DNA from: Treponema socranskii subsp. buccale
Lineage (GTDB): Bacteria; Spirochaetota; Spirochaetia; Treponematales; Treponemataceae
Direction: 5' to 3'
NCBI RefSeq assembly: GCF_024181585.1
Contig: NZ_CP054258.1
Span: forward strand, 2,728,001 to 2,792,000
Length of the DNA: 64,000 nt
The translations under genes and the position numbers were made by a program. Shown piece after piece: positions 33,325 to 42,872 of the stretch. Position 1 is the first letter of the stretch; every line of letters begins with the position of its first letter. Below the pieces are notes generated by a model that saw only the letters and a program-made list of their open reading frames with translations, did not search any database and was not told the origin of the DNA.

Positions 33325-35421
33325 TTATCGATTTGTGATTTTTTTCACAACGGTTTGAATCGGCGTATCGTAGTATAAAATACCGTACATCACCGACGCG
33401 GCGATGAGCTTTCGTCCGTACTCGCGCGTTTCCGAATACGGAATCGTTTCGAGAAACAAATCGCTTGCCGCATGCCTGCCGAGTTCCAAATGCGAATTGT
33501 TCAGCCAACGGCGTACGCGCCCGATTCCCGCATTGTATGCGAAAAATGCCGTGAGCGGTGAACCGTCGAGGCGCTTCGTAAGATACGCGAGATAATACGC
33601 ACCGAATTCGATATTCGTCGCAGGATCGAGCAAATCGTAATCGCTTCGTTTCAAACGCATCGCGATTTCATCCGCCGTCAAATCCATGAGCTGCGTTAAA
33701 CCGCGCGCACCCGCAGCACTTATGACATTATTGCTGAAAAAACTTTCCGTGCGGATGAGCGCGTACAAAACCGCTTCATCGATGCCGAACGTTTCACACG
33801 AAGTTGAAACTTCTTTCGCATAATTGCGCGGGTATAAAAGTTTCCACGCCTCTTCACCGAGCGGCACATCGGCGGACGCCGCGGCCTTTGCAAAGATTCT
33901 GAGGCTCTGCGCATAATATTCATCCGCGCCTGATGCCCCTTTATTTAAAAAAGTCGAAAGAGCTGCGGCACACGAAACGCTTATCGCTTTGCCGTCGGAC
34001 GTAAACGAAAGCCATTCGGGATAAATTTTTTCCGGCAATCCGAAAAGCGCATAGCCGAGCAGCAGCCGCTCGACCTCTTCATCCTTTGTAAAATTTTTAT
34101 TAATTCCCGTACGACGAATTGCGTCTTTTGCCGCTTCATCATCGAGACCGAGTTTTACCGCCGCAAGCGTTTTATAATACGTATCGCAATTGAGAGAAAG
34201 CACGCGGCGGAATGCATTTTCGGCTTCATCGCGCGGAGCGGCGGAAGCGATCAGACCCTCCTGCACGAGCCGTCCGTATAAATACGCGAAACGCCCGATC
34301 GACACATCCGACGCATAACCGTCAATAGCCTCATACACTCTTTTAAAATCGCTCCAACGCGACTGCGAAAGAAGCAGCGGTACGATAAGTTCAAAAAAAT
34401 CGTCAAAGTATGCGGGGTTGTCTATATTTGTGCGATAGGTTTTGAACACTTCCATTGCGGTATCGACCGACGTGCGGAGGCTCCCGTTCAGCAAATACCA
34501 CAGCGCGTTGTCATATCGGATTCCGCTTTGCACGGTATTCATAGCACGAACAAAACAGGATTCCGCCGCTGCGTAATCGGAGTCGGCTTTATCGTAAAGC
34601 CTGCCCGCATAAAAATACGCGTTATAAACGATGTCCTTATCGTTTTTTTCTTTTGCCGCAATTTCGGTAAAAATTTTTGCGTTTTTTATATAACTCGAAC
34701 TGCCGTAAAGACAGGCTTTTCCCATATCCGAAACAATCTGCGCCGTAAGCGGCAGCGTACCGTTTTTTATTACGGTTTCGCGGATTTCGGAAAACCGCTC
34801 ATACGCCGAATTGTAATTCGCGTTGTATACGTCGATTCTAAAATTAATAATTTTGCTTTTTGCCGACTGTAAGCCTTCGGTTACCGTTTCCCGATATAAT
34901 CGATTCATCGAAAGCGTCATGGGCCGCGACGTATACCATGTGTATGCTTCGTCTTGGAACTGCCGGTTGTTTCTTTTAAATAACGCGCCGAGCCTTATGC
35001 GTGCGATATCGTTTTTGCACGATGTCATATCAATCGATTCGGTCAATGTAAGAATTTTCGAATATTCGCCCGCATTTTCATACGCGCCGAGTGCAATCAA
35101 AATCGCATCTTCATCGCCGTATTTCGCCAAGAGTTTTTCACACGCCGAAAGCCGCTCCTGTACCGTACCGAGCTGCATGAGTTCTTCCGCACTGCGGAGC
35201 GCCGCATAATACGAACCTTTTTTTAAACATCGCAGAAAAAGCTGCCGTGCCGCTTTTTCTTCACCTTCCGCTTTTTTTCGAAGCCCGATATAGTAATTCG
35301 CATCTTCTCCGTACAGTCTGCGAAGCGAATCGAAACCGCTTTCGCCGCAGCCTGAAAAAACAGCGGCAAAGGTAAAGAGTATAAAACAGATTAATAATTT
35401 TAATAAACGAAAATTCCGCAC
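33325..35421 (-). CDS. Soluble lytic transglycosylase lipoprotein (Slt70-like)
   Basis: 698-residue enzyme that cleaves peptidoglycan between MurNAc and GlcNAc. A signal peptide ends in VFSGC (lipidated Cys25). A long helical TPR-like superhelix, the Slt U-domain, follows. The C-terminal catalytic domain has the glutamate near residue 557 in YALIRTESFF, then AAGARGLTQLM and NIEFGAYYLAYL ... AYNAG motifs of family 1 lytic transglycosylases. It begins 21 bases after the LysM gene's stop, so the two are cotranscribed cell-wall genes. Confidence 0.92.
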   Translation of the reverse strand: MRNFRLLKLLICFILFTFAAVFSGCGESGFDSLRRLYGEDANYYIGLRKKAEGEEKAARQLFLRCLKKGSYYAALRSAEELMQLGTVQERLSACEKLLAKYGDEDAILIALGAYENAGEYSKILTLTESIDMTSCKNDIARIRLGALFKRNNRQFQDEAYTWYTSRPMTLSMNRLYRETVTEGLQSAKSKIINFRIDVYNANYNSAYERFSEIRETVIKNGTLPLTAQIVSDMGKACLYGSSSYIKNAKIFTEIAAKEKNDKDIVYNAYFYAGRLYDKADSDYAAAESCFVRAMNTVQSGIRYDNALWYLLNGSLRTSVDTAMEVFKTYRTNIDNPAYFDDFFELIVPLLLSQSRWSDFKRVYEAIDGYASDVSIGRFAYLYGRLVQEGLIASAAPRDEAENAFRRVLSLNCDTYYKTLAAVKLGLDDEAAKDAIRRTGINKNFTKDEEVERLLLGYALFGLPEKIYPEWLSFTSDGKAISVSCAAALSTFLNKGASGADEYYAQSLRIFAKAAASADVPLGEEAWKLLYPRNYAKEVSTSCETFGIDEAVLYALIRTESFFSNNVISAAGARGLTQLMDLTADEIAMRLKRSDYDLLDPATNIEFGAYYLAYLTKRLDGSPLTAFFAYNAGIGRVRRWLNNSHLELGRHAASDLFLETIPYSETREYGRKLIAASVMYGILYYDTPIQTVVKKITNR

Positions 35422-35442
35422 GGCTGCTTTGCGAAACGGAGA

Positions 35443-37071
35443 TTACTCTGCCGGAATGCGTATCGTCGTTCCCGAAATGATATAATCGGGATTTTTGATA
35501 TTGTTGTACCGGGCGATCCGCGGATAGCGCCACGGATTTTTATAATACGCGTCGGCTATATCCCACAGCGTATCGCCCCATTTGATGCGGTACACGATGT
35601 CTCCGGTCGATTTCGAAGCGGCGGCAGGACGTACGGGTGCAAGCGCTTCGGCTTTCGGTGCAACGACGATTTCATCAGGCTTTGCGGGCAAAACCTGCGT
35701 CTCCTGCGGAGCTGCTGCCGTATCTTTCGGCGGCAAAACGAAAATATTATTTTGATGAGACGCCCGCGATAAGAGTACGTTGTACTTTGACGGTATCACA
35801 AACAAAATCAATATCGTCGCTATAACGCAGATTAACGCGCACAGCAGGCAGATAAGCACAGGCACTTTTGTCTTTTTTTTGATCGTTTTTTCAGGTTGGT
35901 ATTTCGTAGCGGTAGTCCCCTCTTGTGTTTTTGTATCATCGGTTTCGCCGAATTCCAAATCATCGAGCGAATCGATATTCCGTGCGGCACCGTCCGTTTC
36001 GTTTGTCGGTATATCGATGCCGTCAAAAAAATCATCCGAAAAAGAATCGCTGCCGGATGCCGCACCGATATCCGAAACATCGCTTTGTGCGGGCGGCGTT
36101 TCATCAAATACAGGCAAAGCCGACGCATCGAAATGAAAGTCATCGGTGCTGTCGGATGCCGCTTGTACATCTGCAGTCGATTCCGTATCAGAAAATGCGT
36201 CTTTCGAAACGGGAATATCCTCGGATCCGAAAACGCTATTATCTTCAAAAGATTCGAATGACGTGTTGTCATCTGATTTTTGCGCCGCCAGTTCATCAAA
36301 CGACGGCAGATCCACCGCATCGAAATGAAAGTCGCCGCTTCCGTCAAGCGTTTGTTCCGTCTGCGGCACCGCGTCGAAGGTCGAAATATCGATATCGCCG
36401 AACCGCACATCATCGGAGGCATCAAAGGATTTCGTATCGAAACCGTTTTTCTCCGGCGCTTCCGTCGAAGAAACCGGCGGCGTAAACATATCGCTTTCCG
36501 GCATTATATCGGCGGCATCGTTTGCCGCATCGGAAAAGGCTGAAACCGCATCGCCGGCGGAATCCTGCGTATCCGGTTTTGTCAAATCCAATTCTTCCGG
36601 CAAATCAAGATCGCTGAAATCGAGCGCATCGTCTTCAGATTTTTCATTTGACGCCGCATGCATCAATCCTCCGGCTGCAAGCGCGGCTCCCGCCGTAATC
36701 GCAGGCCCGTATCGATTATCGCTGCCGGTATGCTCGGGGGCGGTTCGTTCGCCAAGGGAGACCGTAACCGTATTGTGCTTCCCGGATTCGCCGTCGTTGA
36801 TTTCCGCAAAAAGTTTATTTTCTTCGTCGAGAGCGACGGTAAACGATATGTCCGGCTCGCCGTTCGGGTGAGCGACGAGGTTATCGATCCGCAACGTCGC
36901 CGCATACTCCGCACCTTCCATGGAATTCGTTTCCGAGCGGTATAAATCGACCACGATAGCGGTTTGATTGTCACGCGCCGTCGTCAAGTCAAGCGTTTTC
37001 TTTGCAGATACGCCTTCTTCGAGCAGCGGATAAAACGAACCGTCCGCAAGTTTGATTCCGATCATCTTCAT
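35443..37071 (-). CDS. LysM protein with DnaK-substrate-domain-like N-terminus and acidic linker
   Basis: 542 residues in four parts. Residues about 20-110 (SAKKTLDLTTARDNQTAIVV ... FTVALDEENKLFAEINDGESGKHNTVTV) resemble the beta-sandwich substrate-binding domain of DnaK. Residues about 130-385 are acidic, Asp/Ser/Phe-rich, with repeated short motifs such as DDFHFDA and DLPSFDE. A membrane helix lies near 400-425 (VPVLICLLCALICVIATILI). The C-terminus is a LysM peptidoglycan-binding domain (IKWGDTLWDIADAYYKNPWRYPRIARYNNIKNPDYI in two blocks). Topology suggests the acidic part is cytoplasmic and LysM reaches the periplasmic wall. GAGGG precedes the ATG. Operon with the lytic transglycosylase. 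Confidence 0.75.
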   Translation of the reverse strand: MKMIGIKLADGSFYPLLEEGVSAKKTLDLTTARDNQTAIVVDLYRSETNSMEGAEYAATLRIDNLVAHPNGEPDISFTVALDEENKLFAEINDGESGKHNTVTVSLGERTAPEHTGSDNRYGPAITAGAALAAGGLMHAASNEKSEDDALDFSDLDLPEELDLTKPDTQDSAGDAVSAFSDAANDAADIMPESDMFTPPVSSTEAPEKNGFDTKSFDASDDVRFGDIDISTFDAVPQTEQTLDGSGDFHFDAVDLPSFDELAAQKSDDNTSFESFEDNSVFGSEDIPVSKDAFSDTESTADVQAASDSTDDFHFDASALPVFDETPPAQSDVSDIGAASGSDSFSDDFFDGIDIPTNETDGAARNIDSLDDLEFGETDDTKTQEGTTATKYQPEKTIKKKTKVPVLICLLCALICVIATILILFVIPSKYNVLLSRASHQNNIFVLPPKDTAAAPQETQVLPAKPDEIVVAPKAEALAPVRPAAASKSTGDIVYRIKWGDTLWDIADAYYKNPWRYPRIARYNNIKNPDYIISGTTIRIPAE

Positions 37072-37384
37072 AAAACACCCTCAACTGTCACAACTATGAT
37101 ACACTGAAACCGAATATAACGCAATGCGTCCGTACTATCAGGTTCGGCTATTCAGAAATACTTTCGAAACTCGATATTCAATCTATTATATTGTCGGCAT
37201 CATTGCCTCTTTCCTTATGCCGTGTTTCACAGTATAATCGACTACAGCTATGTATATTGGACGAAGCCGTAATAAAATTTTTTATTATTTCCGGTTTTTG
37301 CGTTGCAAAACACGGTTCGCACAGTGATGAACGCTTCGGCAAACGTCGCGGCGCGCGGCTCATAATATGTTATTCGAGGTTGCT
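37072..37384. other. Intergenic region between LysM and rubrerythrin genes
   Basis: 313 bases holding divergent promoters presumably for both genes. I see no RNA gene, repeat or convincing PerR-type box. GAGG precedes the rubrerythrin ATG. Confidence 0.3.
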
Positions 37385-37924
37385 ATGGCACAACTGAAAG
37401 GTTCAAAGACAGAAGAAAATCTTAAAACTGCGTTTGCCGGAGAATCGCAAGCGCACACGAAGTATCTCTATTTTGCGAGCAAAGCGCGCAAAGACGGATA
37501 CGAACAGATCGCCGCGCTGTTTGAAGAGACGGCGCACAACGAAAAAGAGCATGCGAAAATATGGTATAAGCTGCTCAACGGCGGCATCGGTACGACGGCG
37601 GAAAATTTAAAAATCGCTGCAGCCGGCGAAAACTACGAGTGGACCGATATGTACGCCGAATTTGCGAAAGTCGCAAAAGACGAAGGCTTCGATAAAATCG
37701 CGAAACTCTTTGAAGGAGTCGGTGCGATCGAAAAAACGCACGAAGAGCGTTATCGAAAATTGCTTAAAAACGTCGAAGACGGTATCGTGTTTTCGAGAGA
37801 CGATGATCGGATTTGGCAATGCCGGAACTGCGGACACATCGTCGTCGGGAAAAAAGCTCCCGATGTTTGCCCGGTGTGCGCGCATCCGCAAAGCTTTTTC
37901 GAAATCCGCGCTGAAAATTATTAA
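37385..37924 (+). CDS. rbr: Rubrerythrin
   Basis: 179-residue non-haem iron protein that reduces hydrogen peroxide in anaerobes. The N-terminal ferritin-like domain shows the di-iron ligands in [28 protein letters not shown] and [11 protein letters not shown]. The C-terminal rubredoxin domain has two Cys pairs (CRNCGH and CPVCAHP). The start was set at ATG 37385 ([13 protein letters not shown]), behind GAGG; an in-frame ATG at 37367 is less likely. It suits oxidative-stress defence along with the glutathione peroxidase at 2674. The cardiolipin synthase gene starts 28 bases later. Confidence 0.95.
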   Translation: MAQLKGSKTEENLKTAFAGESQAHTKYLYFASKARKDGYEQIAALFEETAHNEKEHAKIWYKLLNGGIGTTAENLKIAAAGENYEWTDMYAEFAKVAKDEGFDKIAKLFEGVGAIEKTHEERYRKLLKNVEDGIVFSRDDDRIWQCRNCGHIVVGKKAPDVCPVCAHPQSFFEIRAENY

Positions 37925-37952
37925 TTAACGGAAAGCCGGTAATCGGGGGTAT

Positions 37953-39542
37953 ATGACGGCAAAACGAAGAAAAAAAATCGACCGAAGTAAAGACAGCGAG
38001 TATCACAAATGGCTTACCATGCCGATCGTGCAGTCGCTGATTTACGGCAGGCTCGTCTTTATGATTCTGCTGCTCGTTTTGCAGCTTTTGCTGTTTGTCG
38101 GTTTTTTTCTATGGCTCGGTTCGTCCATAGAATACTTCCTTGCCGTCAGCCTCTGTGCGAGTCTCGTATTTTTTGTTTTTTTAATAAACAGAGAAAGCAA
38201 AAACGAATACAAACTCGCATGGCTGCTTCCGATCTTTATCTTTCCCCTAAGCGGAATCTGCTTTTACATTTTAGTACACTATCAAACGCTGACGAGCAAA
38301 ATGCAAAAGCAGATTTCCCGCGCGGATAAAAACGCCGCACGAAAAATTATTAATTCAACATACAAAGAAGAAAAACTTCCGTATCCGGAAATACGCGATA
38401 TCGTAACTTATTTGAAAAATTCCGCATTTTTTTTACCGTATTTGCACAGCGACATCACATATTATCCGAGCGGCGAAGACGCCTTTCCCGAAATGATACG
38501 AGCGATGAAGGCTGCAAAAAAATTCATCTTTATGGAATATTTTGCAATCTTCCCCGGCCTCATGTGGGGAACGATTCTCGATACTCTCATTGAAAAGCGT
38601 AATGAAGGCGTCGAAATCCGCATCATGTACGACGGCTTCGGCTGCGCGCCGCTTTCTCCGCGAAGCTATCAAAAATATCTGCGTTCGCTCGGTTTGCAGG
38701 CGGCAATCTTTACACCGGTCATACCGATATTCACCGCATATCTCAACAACCGCGATCACCGAAAAATCTGCATCGTCGACGGGAAAACGGCATTTACCGG
38801 CGGCATCAATTTGACCGATCAGTATATCAACGAAACGCATAAATACGGCTACTGGAAAGATACCGTTATCGGCGTGTCGGGGCCGGCCGTGCGCTCGTTT
38901 ACCGGCATGTTTTTGGAACTCTGGGATATCGTCACCGAAACGAAAGAGGATATCAACACCTATCTCGACTTGCGTTATAAAAAATACGACGTGCCGGGAA
39001 TCGTCATTCCGTACAGCGACAATGCTTACAATAATCAGGACATCGCGGAAAACGTCTATTACTATATCGTCACGCAGGCAAAAAGATACGTGCATATAAC
39101 GACGCCCTACGTCATCATCGACAACCAAATGATGAACGCGCTCATCTTTGCCGCGCGGCGCGGAGTGGACGTGACGCTGATCGTTCCGCGTACGATCGAT
39201 CACTTTGTCACGTTTTGTACGGGACGCATGTTTATCAATACGCTCGTCGAAAACGGCGTGCGCGTATATGAGTTTTCGCCCGGCTTCATTCACGCGAAGA
39301 TGTTCATCTCCGACGATACGACGGCCGTCGTCGGTTCGATCAATCTCGATTACCGAAGCCTCTTCGACCAGTTTGAAGATGCGGCGTTTATCTACAAACT
39401 TCCGGTCGTCGCGGAGATCGAAGCCGACTTTCAAAAAGCAAAAGCGCAGAGTGCCGAAATAACGAAAGCGACATACAAAAAGACACCGATCTACCGCCGC
39501 ATTATCGGACGCATATTCAGAGTGTTCGCGCCGCTTCTCTAG
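37953..39542 (+). CDS. cls: Cardiolipin synthase
   Basis: 529-residue membrane enzyme of the phospholipase-D superfamily that joins phosphatidylglycerols to make cardiolipin. Two N-terminal membrane helices (about residues 20-70 and 80-105) precede two HKD active sites: NRDHRKICIVDGKTAFTGG and FIHAKMFISDDTTAVVGSINLDYRS. Length and order match ClsA-type enzymes. GGGGG lies 6 bases before the ATG. It is convergent with the aldolase gene at 39577. Confidence 0.94.
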   Translation: MTAKRRKKIDRSKDSEYHKWLTMPIVQSLIYGRLVFMILLLVLQLLLFVGFFLWLGSSIEYFLAVSLCASLVFFVFLINRESKNEYKLAWLLPIFIFPLSGICFYILVHYQTLTSKMQKQISRADKNAARKIINSTYKEEKLPYPEIRDIVTYLKNSAFFLPYLHSDITYYPSGEDAFPEMIRAMKAAKKFIFMEYFAIFPGLMWGTILDTLIEKRNEGVEIRIMYDGFGCAPLSPRSYQKYLRSLGLQAAIFTPVIPIFTAYLNNRDHRKICIVDGKTAFTGGINLTDQYINETHKYGYWKDTVIGVSGPAVRSFTGMFLELWDIVTETKEDINTYLDLRYKKYDVPGIVIPYSDNAYNNQDIAENVYYYIVTQAKRYVHITTPYVIIDNQMMNALIFAARRGVDVTLIVPRTIDHFVTFCTGRMFINTLVENGVRVYEFSPGFIHAKMFISDDTTAVVGSINLDYRSLFDQFEDAAFIYKLPVVAEIEADFQKAKAQSAEITKATYKKTPIYRRIIGRIFRVFAPLL

Positions 39543-39576
39543 CGGCGCACGGTAAGAAATTAATAATTAATAAATA

Positions 39577-40254
39577 TTACAATTTTGCGATCGTCTTGTC
39601 GCCGTACATCGATTTCCAATCTCTGTTGAACGCATCCACGGCGTCGCGGACGGAAGCGAAGTTCGCGCCGGCTTTTAAAATATCGCAGCTTGCCGTACAG
39701 CTTTCCGCTCCGTTTACGAACGCGGCGACAAGCTGTCCCGTATTTTTAAAGCTTGCTCCGAGAATTTTACAATCGCCGTTCGAAGACGCGGTCAAACCGG
39801 AAAGCTCGCGGATGACGCGGTCGGGATCACCGCCGATGTTCATAATCCGGTTGTAGTACACCGCAAGATACTGTGCCCCGCTCATCATCGCGAGCGCGCC
39901 CTGCACCGTCGAATAGATCGCCGTCGCGGTGACGTGCCGTCCCGTTGCGGAAAGCGCTTTTATCGCCGCGAGTCCGTCCTGCGTAACCGGTATTTTAACG
40001 AAAGTGTCGCTGCCGAGTTCACGAATAATCCGCTCGGCGTCGTCAAGCATTTCGTCACAGCGGCCGCTGGAAACCTGCACGTGCAGCGGACAGATGTTTT
40101 TGCATAGGCTTTTGATCTTTTTCAAATGCGCAAAAAAATCCGCAGGCCGTTCGCGTTTTAGGATCGTCGGATTCGTCGTAATGCCCGAAATCGGAAGCCA
40201 GCCGATTCCTTCCGTAATTTCGTCGATGTTTGCCGTATCGAGCATGAGTTCCAT
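39577..40254 (-). CDS. fsa: Transaldolase / fructose-6-phosphate aldolase family enzyme
   Basis: 225-residue member of the short transaldolase (TalC/FSA) family, a Schiff-base aldolase acting on sugar phosphates. Motifs: LMLDTANIDEI, GITTNPTIL, the Schiff-base lysine in FVKIPVT, ATAIYSTVQGALA, and YYNRIMNIGGDP. Length fits fructose-6-phosphate aldolase and not classical transaldolase. GGAGGT precedes the ATG. It is the last gene of the minus-strand sugar block. A roughly 90-bp degenerate copy of its 3' half occurs at 48156-48245. Confidence 0.9.
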   Translation of the reverse strand: MELMLDTANIDEITEGIGWLPISGITTNPTILKRERPADFFAHLKKIKSLCKNICPLHVQVSSGRCDEMLDDAERIIRELGSDTFVKIPVTQDGLAAIKALSATGRHVTATAIYSTVQGALAMMSGAQYLAVYYNRIMNIGGDPDRVIRELSGLTASSNGDCKILGASFKNTGQLVAAFVNGAESCTASCDILKAGANFASVRDAVDAFNRDWKSMYGDKTIAKL

Positions 40255-40320
40255 TGCATACCTCCGTAGATCACTGTACTTGAAACGCGGATTTTAGGAT
40301 AGTACAAAATATAACTTTGT

Positions 40321-41805
40321 CTACATCGCTATCGAATATTCGGAAGAAACAAGTTCTTTGAATTCCGCAAAACAGTCTTTATATTTTTCGACGACATCCG
40401 CTCGGGGAAATGCTTTTTTTGCATCATCAAAAGCGATATATTGTTCACAAAATGTCGAAAGCGTTTTACTTTTGTCGAGTATATGCAAGGCTTGAAGGGC
40501 AGCTCCGAATGCGCCGCCTTCATCGCTTTTCATGACGTGTACCGGCATATCGAACACATCCGCGACGATCTGCCGCCACGGAGCCGAATTTCCGCCGCCG
40601 CCTGTAATAATAAATTTCTCGGGCATAGGAAAGCTTTTCAATAATTTATCGTAACCCCACCGCAATGTATAAATAACGGATTCCGCCGTCGCTCTGATAA
40701 TATTTTCAGCCTTGCAATTTTGCATCGTAAGATGCTTAATATGCCCGCGCGCATGAGGAAGCGGCGGCATCCGCTCTCCGTTGAAATATTGCAACACGAA
40801 AACGTCTTCGCTGCCCGGATGCGCCTTATCGATATGCTCGTCAAATTCTTTTACAGATAGCTTAAACAAATCCTGCACGATATTTGCTGCGGATGTTGCA
40901 TTGAGCGTGCATACCGTCGCAAGATAGCTGTTTAACACATCATACACTTGGATAAGATTATCGGTTCCTGTTTTAACCGTCGGAGAGAAGAGACATACCG
41001 TTCCGCTCGTTCCCAAGCTCATCGTACAATGTCCGGGAACGACTGCCGAAGTTCCGACCGCACCCATCGTGTTATCACCGCCGCCGACAGCAACGATCGT
41101 ATCCATCGAAAGCCCGAGATCGCTTGCCGCACGGGCGGTGATTTTACCGAGAGGCACATCCCACGGAATAACCGGCGGTATACACCGAACAAGTTTACCT
41201 GTCGGATCGACAGCGTTCATCATCCTTTCAGAATAACATTTATGTACGACATCGTAGTAACCGGTACCGCTCGCTTCGCTGCTTTCGGTAGCGTATTTTC
41301 CGGTCAAGTAATAATTAATATAATCGTGCGGGAGTAAAACGTGCGCTGTCTGTCCCCATATATCAGGCTCTTGCTCGCATACATATCGTATCTTACTTGC
41401 CGTGAACCCGACAGGAAATGACGTACCTATTTCGGCTCGTACCGCATCGGCGGAACCGATTTCATCGATGATCTTATCATTAAACGATGCAGTCGACGTA
41501 TCGTTCCATAATTTTACGTTACGGATCACGTCTCCGTTTTTATTCAGCAAAACAAGTCCGTGCTGCTGTCCCGATACGGCACAGGCGGCAATTTTTTTTC
41601 CGTCGATATTACCTTGTACAAGCGCTTTGCGAACAGCGCCCTTAAGTGCGTCTATCCACCAAAGTGCATTTTGTTCACGTACCCCGCGATCATCCGCAAT
41701 GATATCGTGTTTTGCATAGCCCTTTGATAAAACCGTTCCTTTTTCGGAATCGAAGATGACGGCTTTTGTGCCTTGCGTACCGCAGTCTATTCCCAAAAAA
41801 TACAT
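40321..41805 (-). CDS. xylB: FGGY carbohydrate kinase, xylulokinase type
   Basis: 494-residue sugar kinase with the duplicated ribonuclease-H-like fold of FGGY kinases. Phosphate motif GIDCGTQGTKAVIFD opens the chain. SGQQHGLVLLNKNGDVI and the catalytic-aspartate region AVGGGDNTMGAVGTSA match xylulokinases, as does ITGGGGNSAPWRQIVADVF near the end. It probably phosphorylates a ketopentose to feed the pentose phosphate route. Encoded between the aldolase and the ABC permease; GGAGATCGT precedes the ATG. Confidence 0.9.
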   Translation of the reverse strand: MYFLGIDCGTQGTKAVIFDSEKGTVLSKGYAKHDIIADDRGVREQNALWWIDALKGAVRKALVQGNIDGKKIAACAVSGQQHGLVLLNKNGDVIRNVKLWNDTSTASFNDKIIDEIGSADAVRAEIGTSFPVGFTASKIRYVCEQEPDIWGQTAHVLLPHDYINYYLTGKYATESSEASGTGYYDVVHKCYSERMMNAVDPTGKLVRCIPPVIPWDVPLGKITARAASDLGLSMDTIVAVGGGDNTMGAVGTSAVVPGHCTMSLGTSGTVCLFSPTVKTGTDNLIQVYDVLNSYLATVCTLNATSAANIVQDLFKLSVKEFDEHIDKAHPGSEDVFVLQYFNGERMPPLPHARGHIKHLTMQNCKAENIIRATAESVIYTLRWGYDKLLKSFPMPEKFIITGGGGNSAPWRQIVADVFDMPVHVMKSDEGGAFGAALQALHILDKSKTLSTFCEQYIAFDDAKKAFPRADVVEKYKDCFAEFKELVSSEYSIAM

Positions 41806-41873
41806 ACGATCTCCGCTATTGCTGTGACAGCATCTCCGAAAACACAGGCACGTTTTTAGCGGTGCCCGCCAGA

Positions 41874-42851
41874 TCAGATTTCACGTTTTTTCTTAAAAAA
41901 GTCAAGCAGCACGGCGATAATAATAACGATACCTTTTACGACGAGCTGCCACGAAGAATCGATGCCGAGCAAATTTAATCCGTTACTCAAAATCGCAATA
42001 AGCAAAACGCCGATGATAACACCGAATAAATTACCGATACCGCCGGTCATACTCGTACCGCCGAGAACAACAGCTGCAATCGCGTCCATTTCAGCGCTCT
42101 GTCCCGACGTTGATGTGCCGCTGTACATCCGTGAAGCCAGGCAAATGCCTGCAATCGCCGCCATAAGCGAGCTGAATACGTAAACGGTAAAAATTACCCG
42201 TTTTGTATTGATACCGCTGAAAGACGCCGCAACAGGATTACCTCCGGTAGCATAAAGGCTTCGTCCGAATTTCGTTTTATTTAATAAAATTCCCGTAACC
42301 GTGCAAACGAGAATTATGTAAACCACTTGGATGGGTACAACATTAAAAAGATAGCCTGTTCCGATAAATGCAAAAAAATCATTATCGACGGTTATCGTTT
42401 TTGAACTTGTATACAGCCGCGCAACGCCGCGCCCGATGTTCATCGTTGCAAGCGTGATAATAAATGCCGGTATTCCGGTAAAAGAAATCAAGCTTGCATT
42501 TATAATACCGATCAAAACTCCGATAAGCAGCGCCAGCAAAACGGCAACTGCAGCCGGCATATTGTAATTTGTGATAAAACCGGCGACAAAACAACCGGTA
42601 ACCGCAATGGTGGAACCTACGGAAAGATCGATACCTCCCGTTAAAATAACAAGCAGCATACCGCATGATAAAAACATATTATTCGCAAGCTGTAAGAGGA
42701 CATTGAAAAAATTTCTCGATGTTAAAAAAACGCTCGAAAGCACGCTCAGTAATACGCATAAAAGCAATAACCCGATTATAATCCCGAGTTGCTCTTTAAT
42801 ATTCGCATAGCCCGGTATGCGCTGTAACTTTGACACTTTGCCATCACTCAT
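41874..42851 (-). CDS. Ribose-type sugar ABC transporter permease
   Basis: 325-residue inner-membrane permease of the RbsC/AraH family with about nine hydrophobic segments. Family marks are LVILTGGIDLSVGS, GIPAFIITLATMNIGRGVARLYT, ATGGNPVAASFSGI and GTSMTGGIGNLFGVIIGV. Partner of the ATPase and binding protein upstream. GGGGT lies before the ATG. The sugar is unknown; the adjacent xylulokinase points to a pentose or pentitol. Confidence 0.93.
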   Translation of the reverse strand: MSDGKVSKLQRIPGYANIKEQLGIIIGLLLLCVLLSVLSSVFLTSRNFFNVLLQLANNMFLSCGMLLVILTGGIDLSVGSTIAVTGCFVAGFITNYNMPAAVAVLLALLIGVLIGIINASLISFTGIPAFIITLATMNIGRGVARLYTSSKTITVDNDFFAFIGTGYLFNVVPIQVVYIILVCTVTGILLNKTKFGRSLYATGGNPVAASFSGINTKRVIFTVYVFSSLMAAIAGICLASRMYSGTSTSGQSAEMDAIAAVVLGGTSMTGGIGNLFGVIIGVLLIAILSNGLNLLGIDSSWQLVVKGIVIIIAVLLDFFKKKREI

Positions 42852-42872
42852 ACTATATACCCCTACGTTGTT

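Noticed and set aside
38433-39434. 333-codon minus-strand frame opposite cls
   Set aside because: It mirrors the cardiolipin synthase codons and has an Arg/Asp/Val-biased composition; cls is certain from its two HKD motifs.
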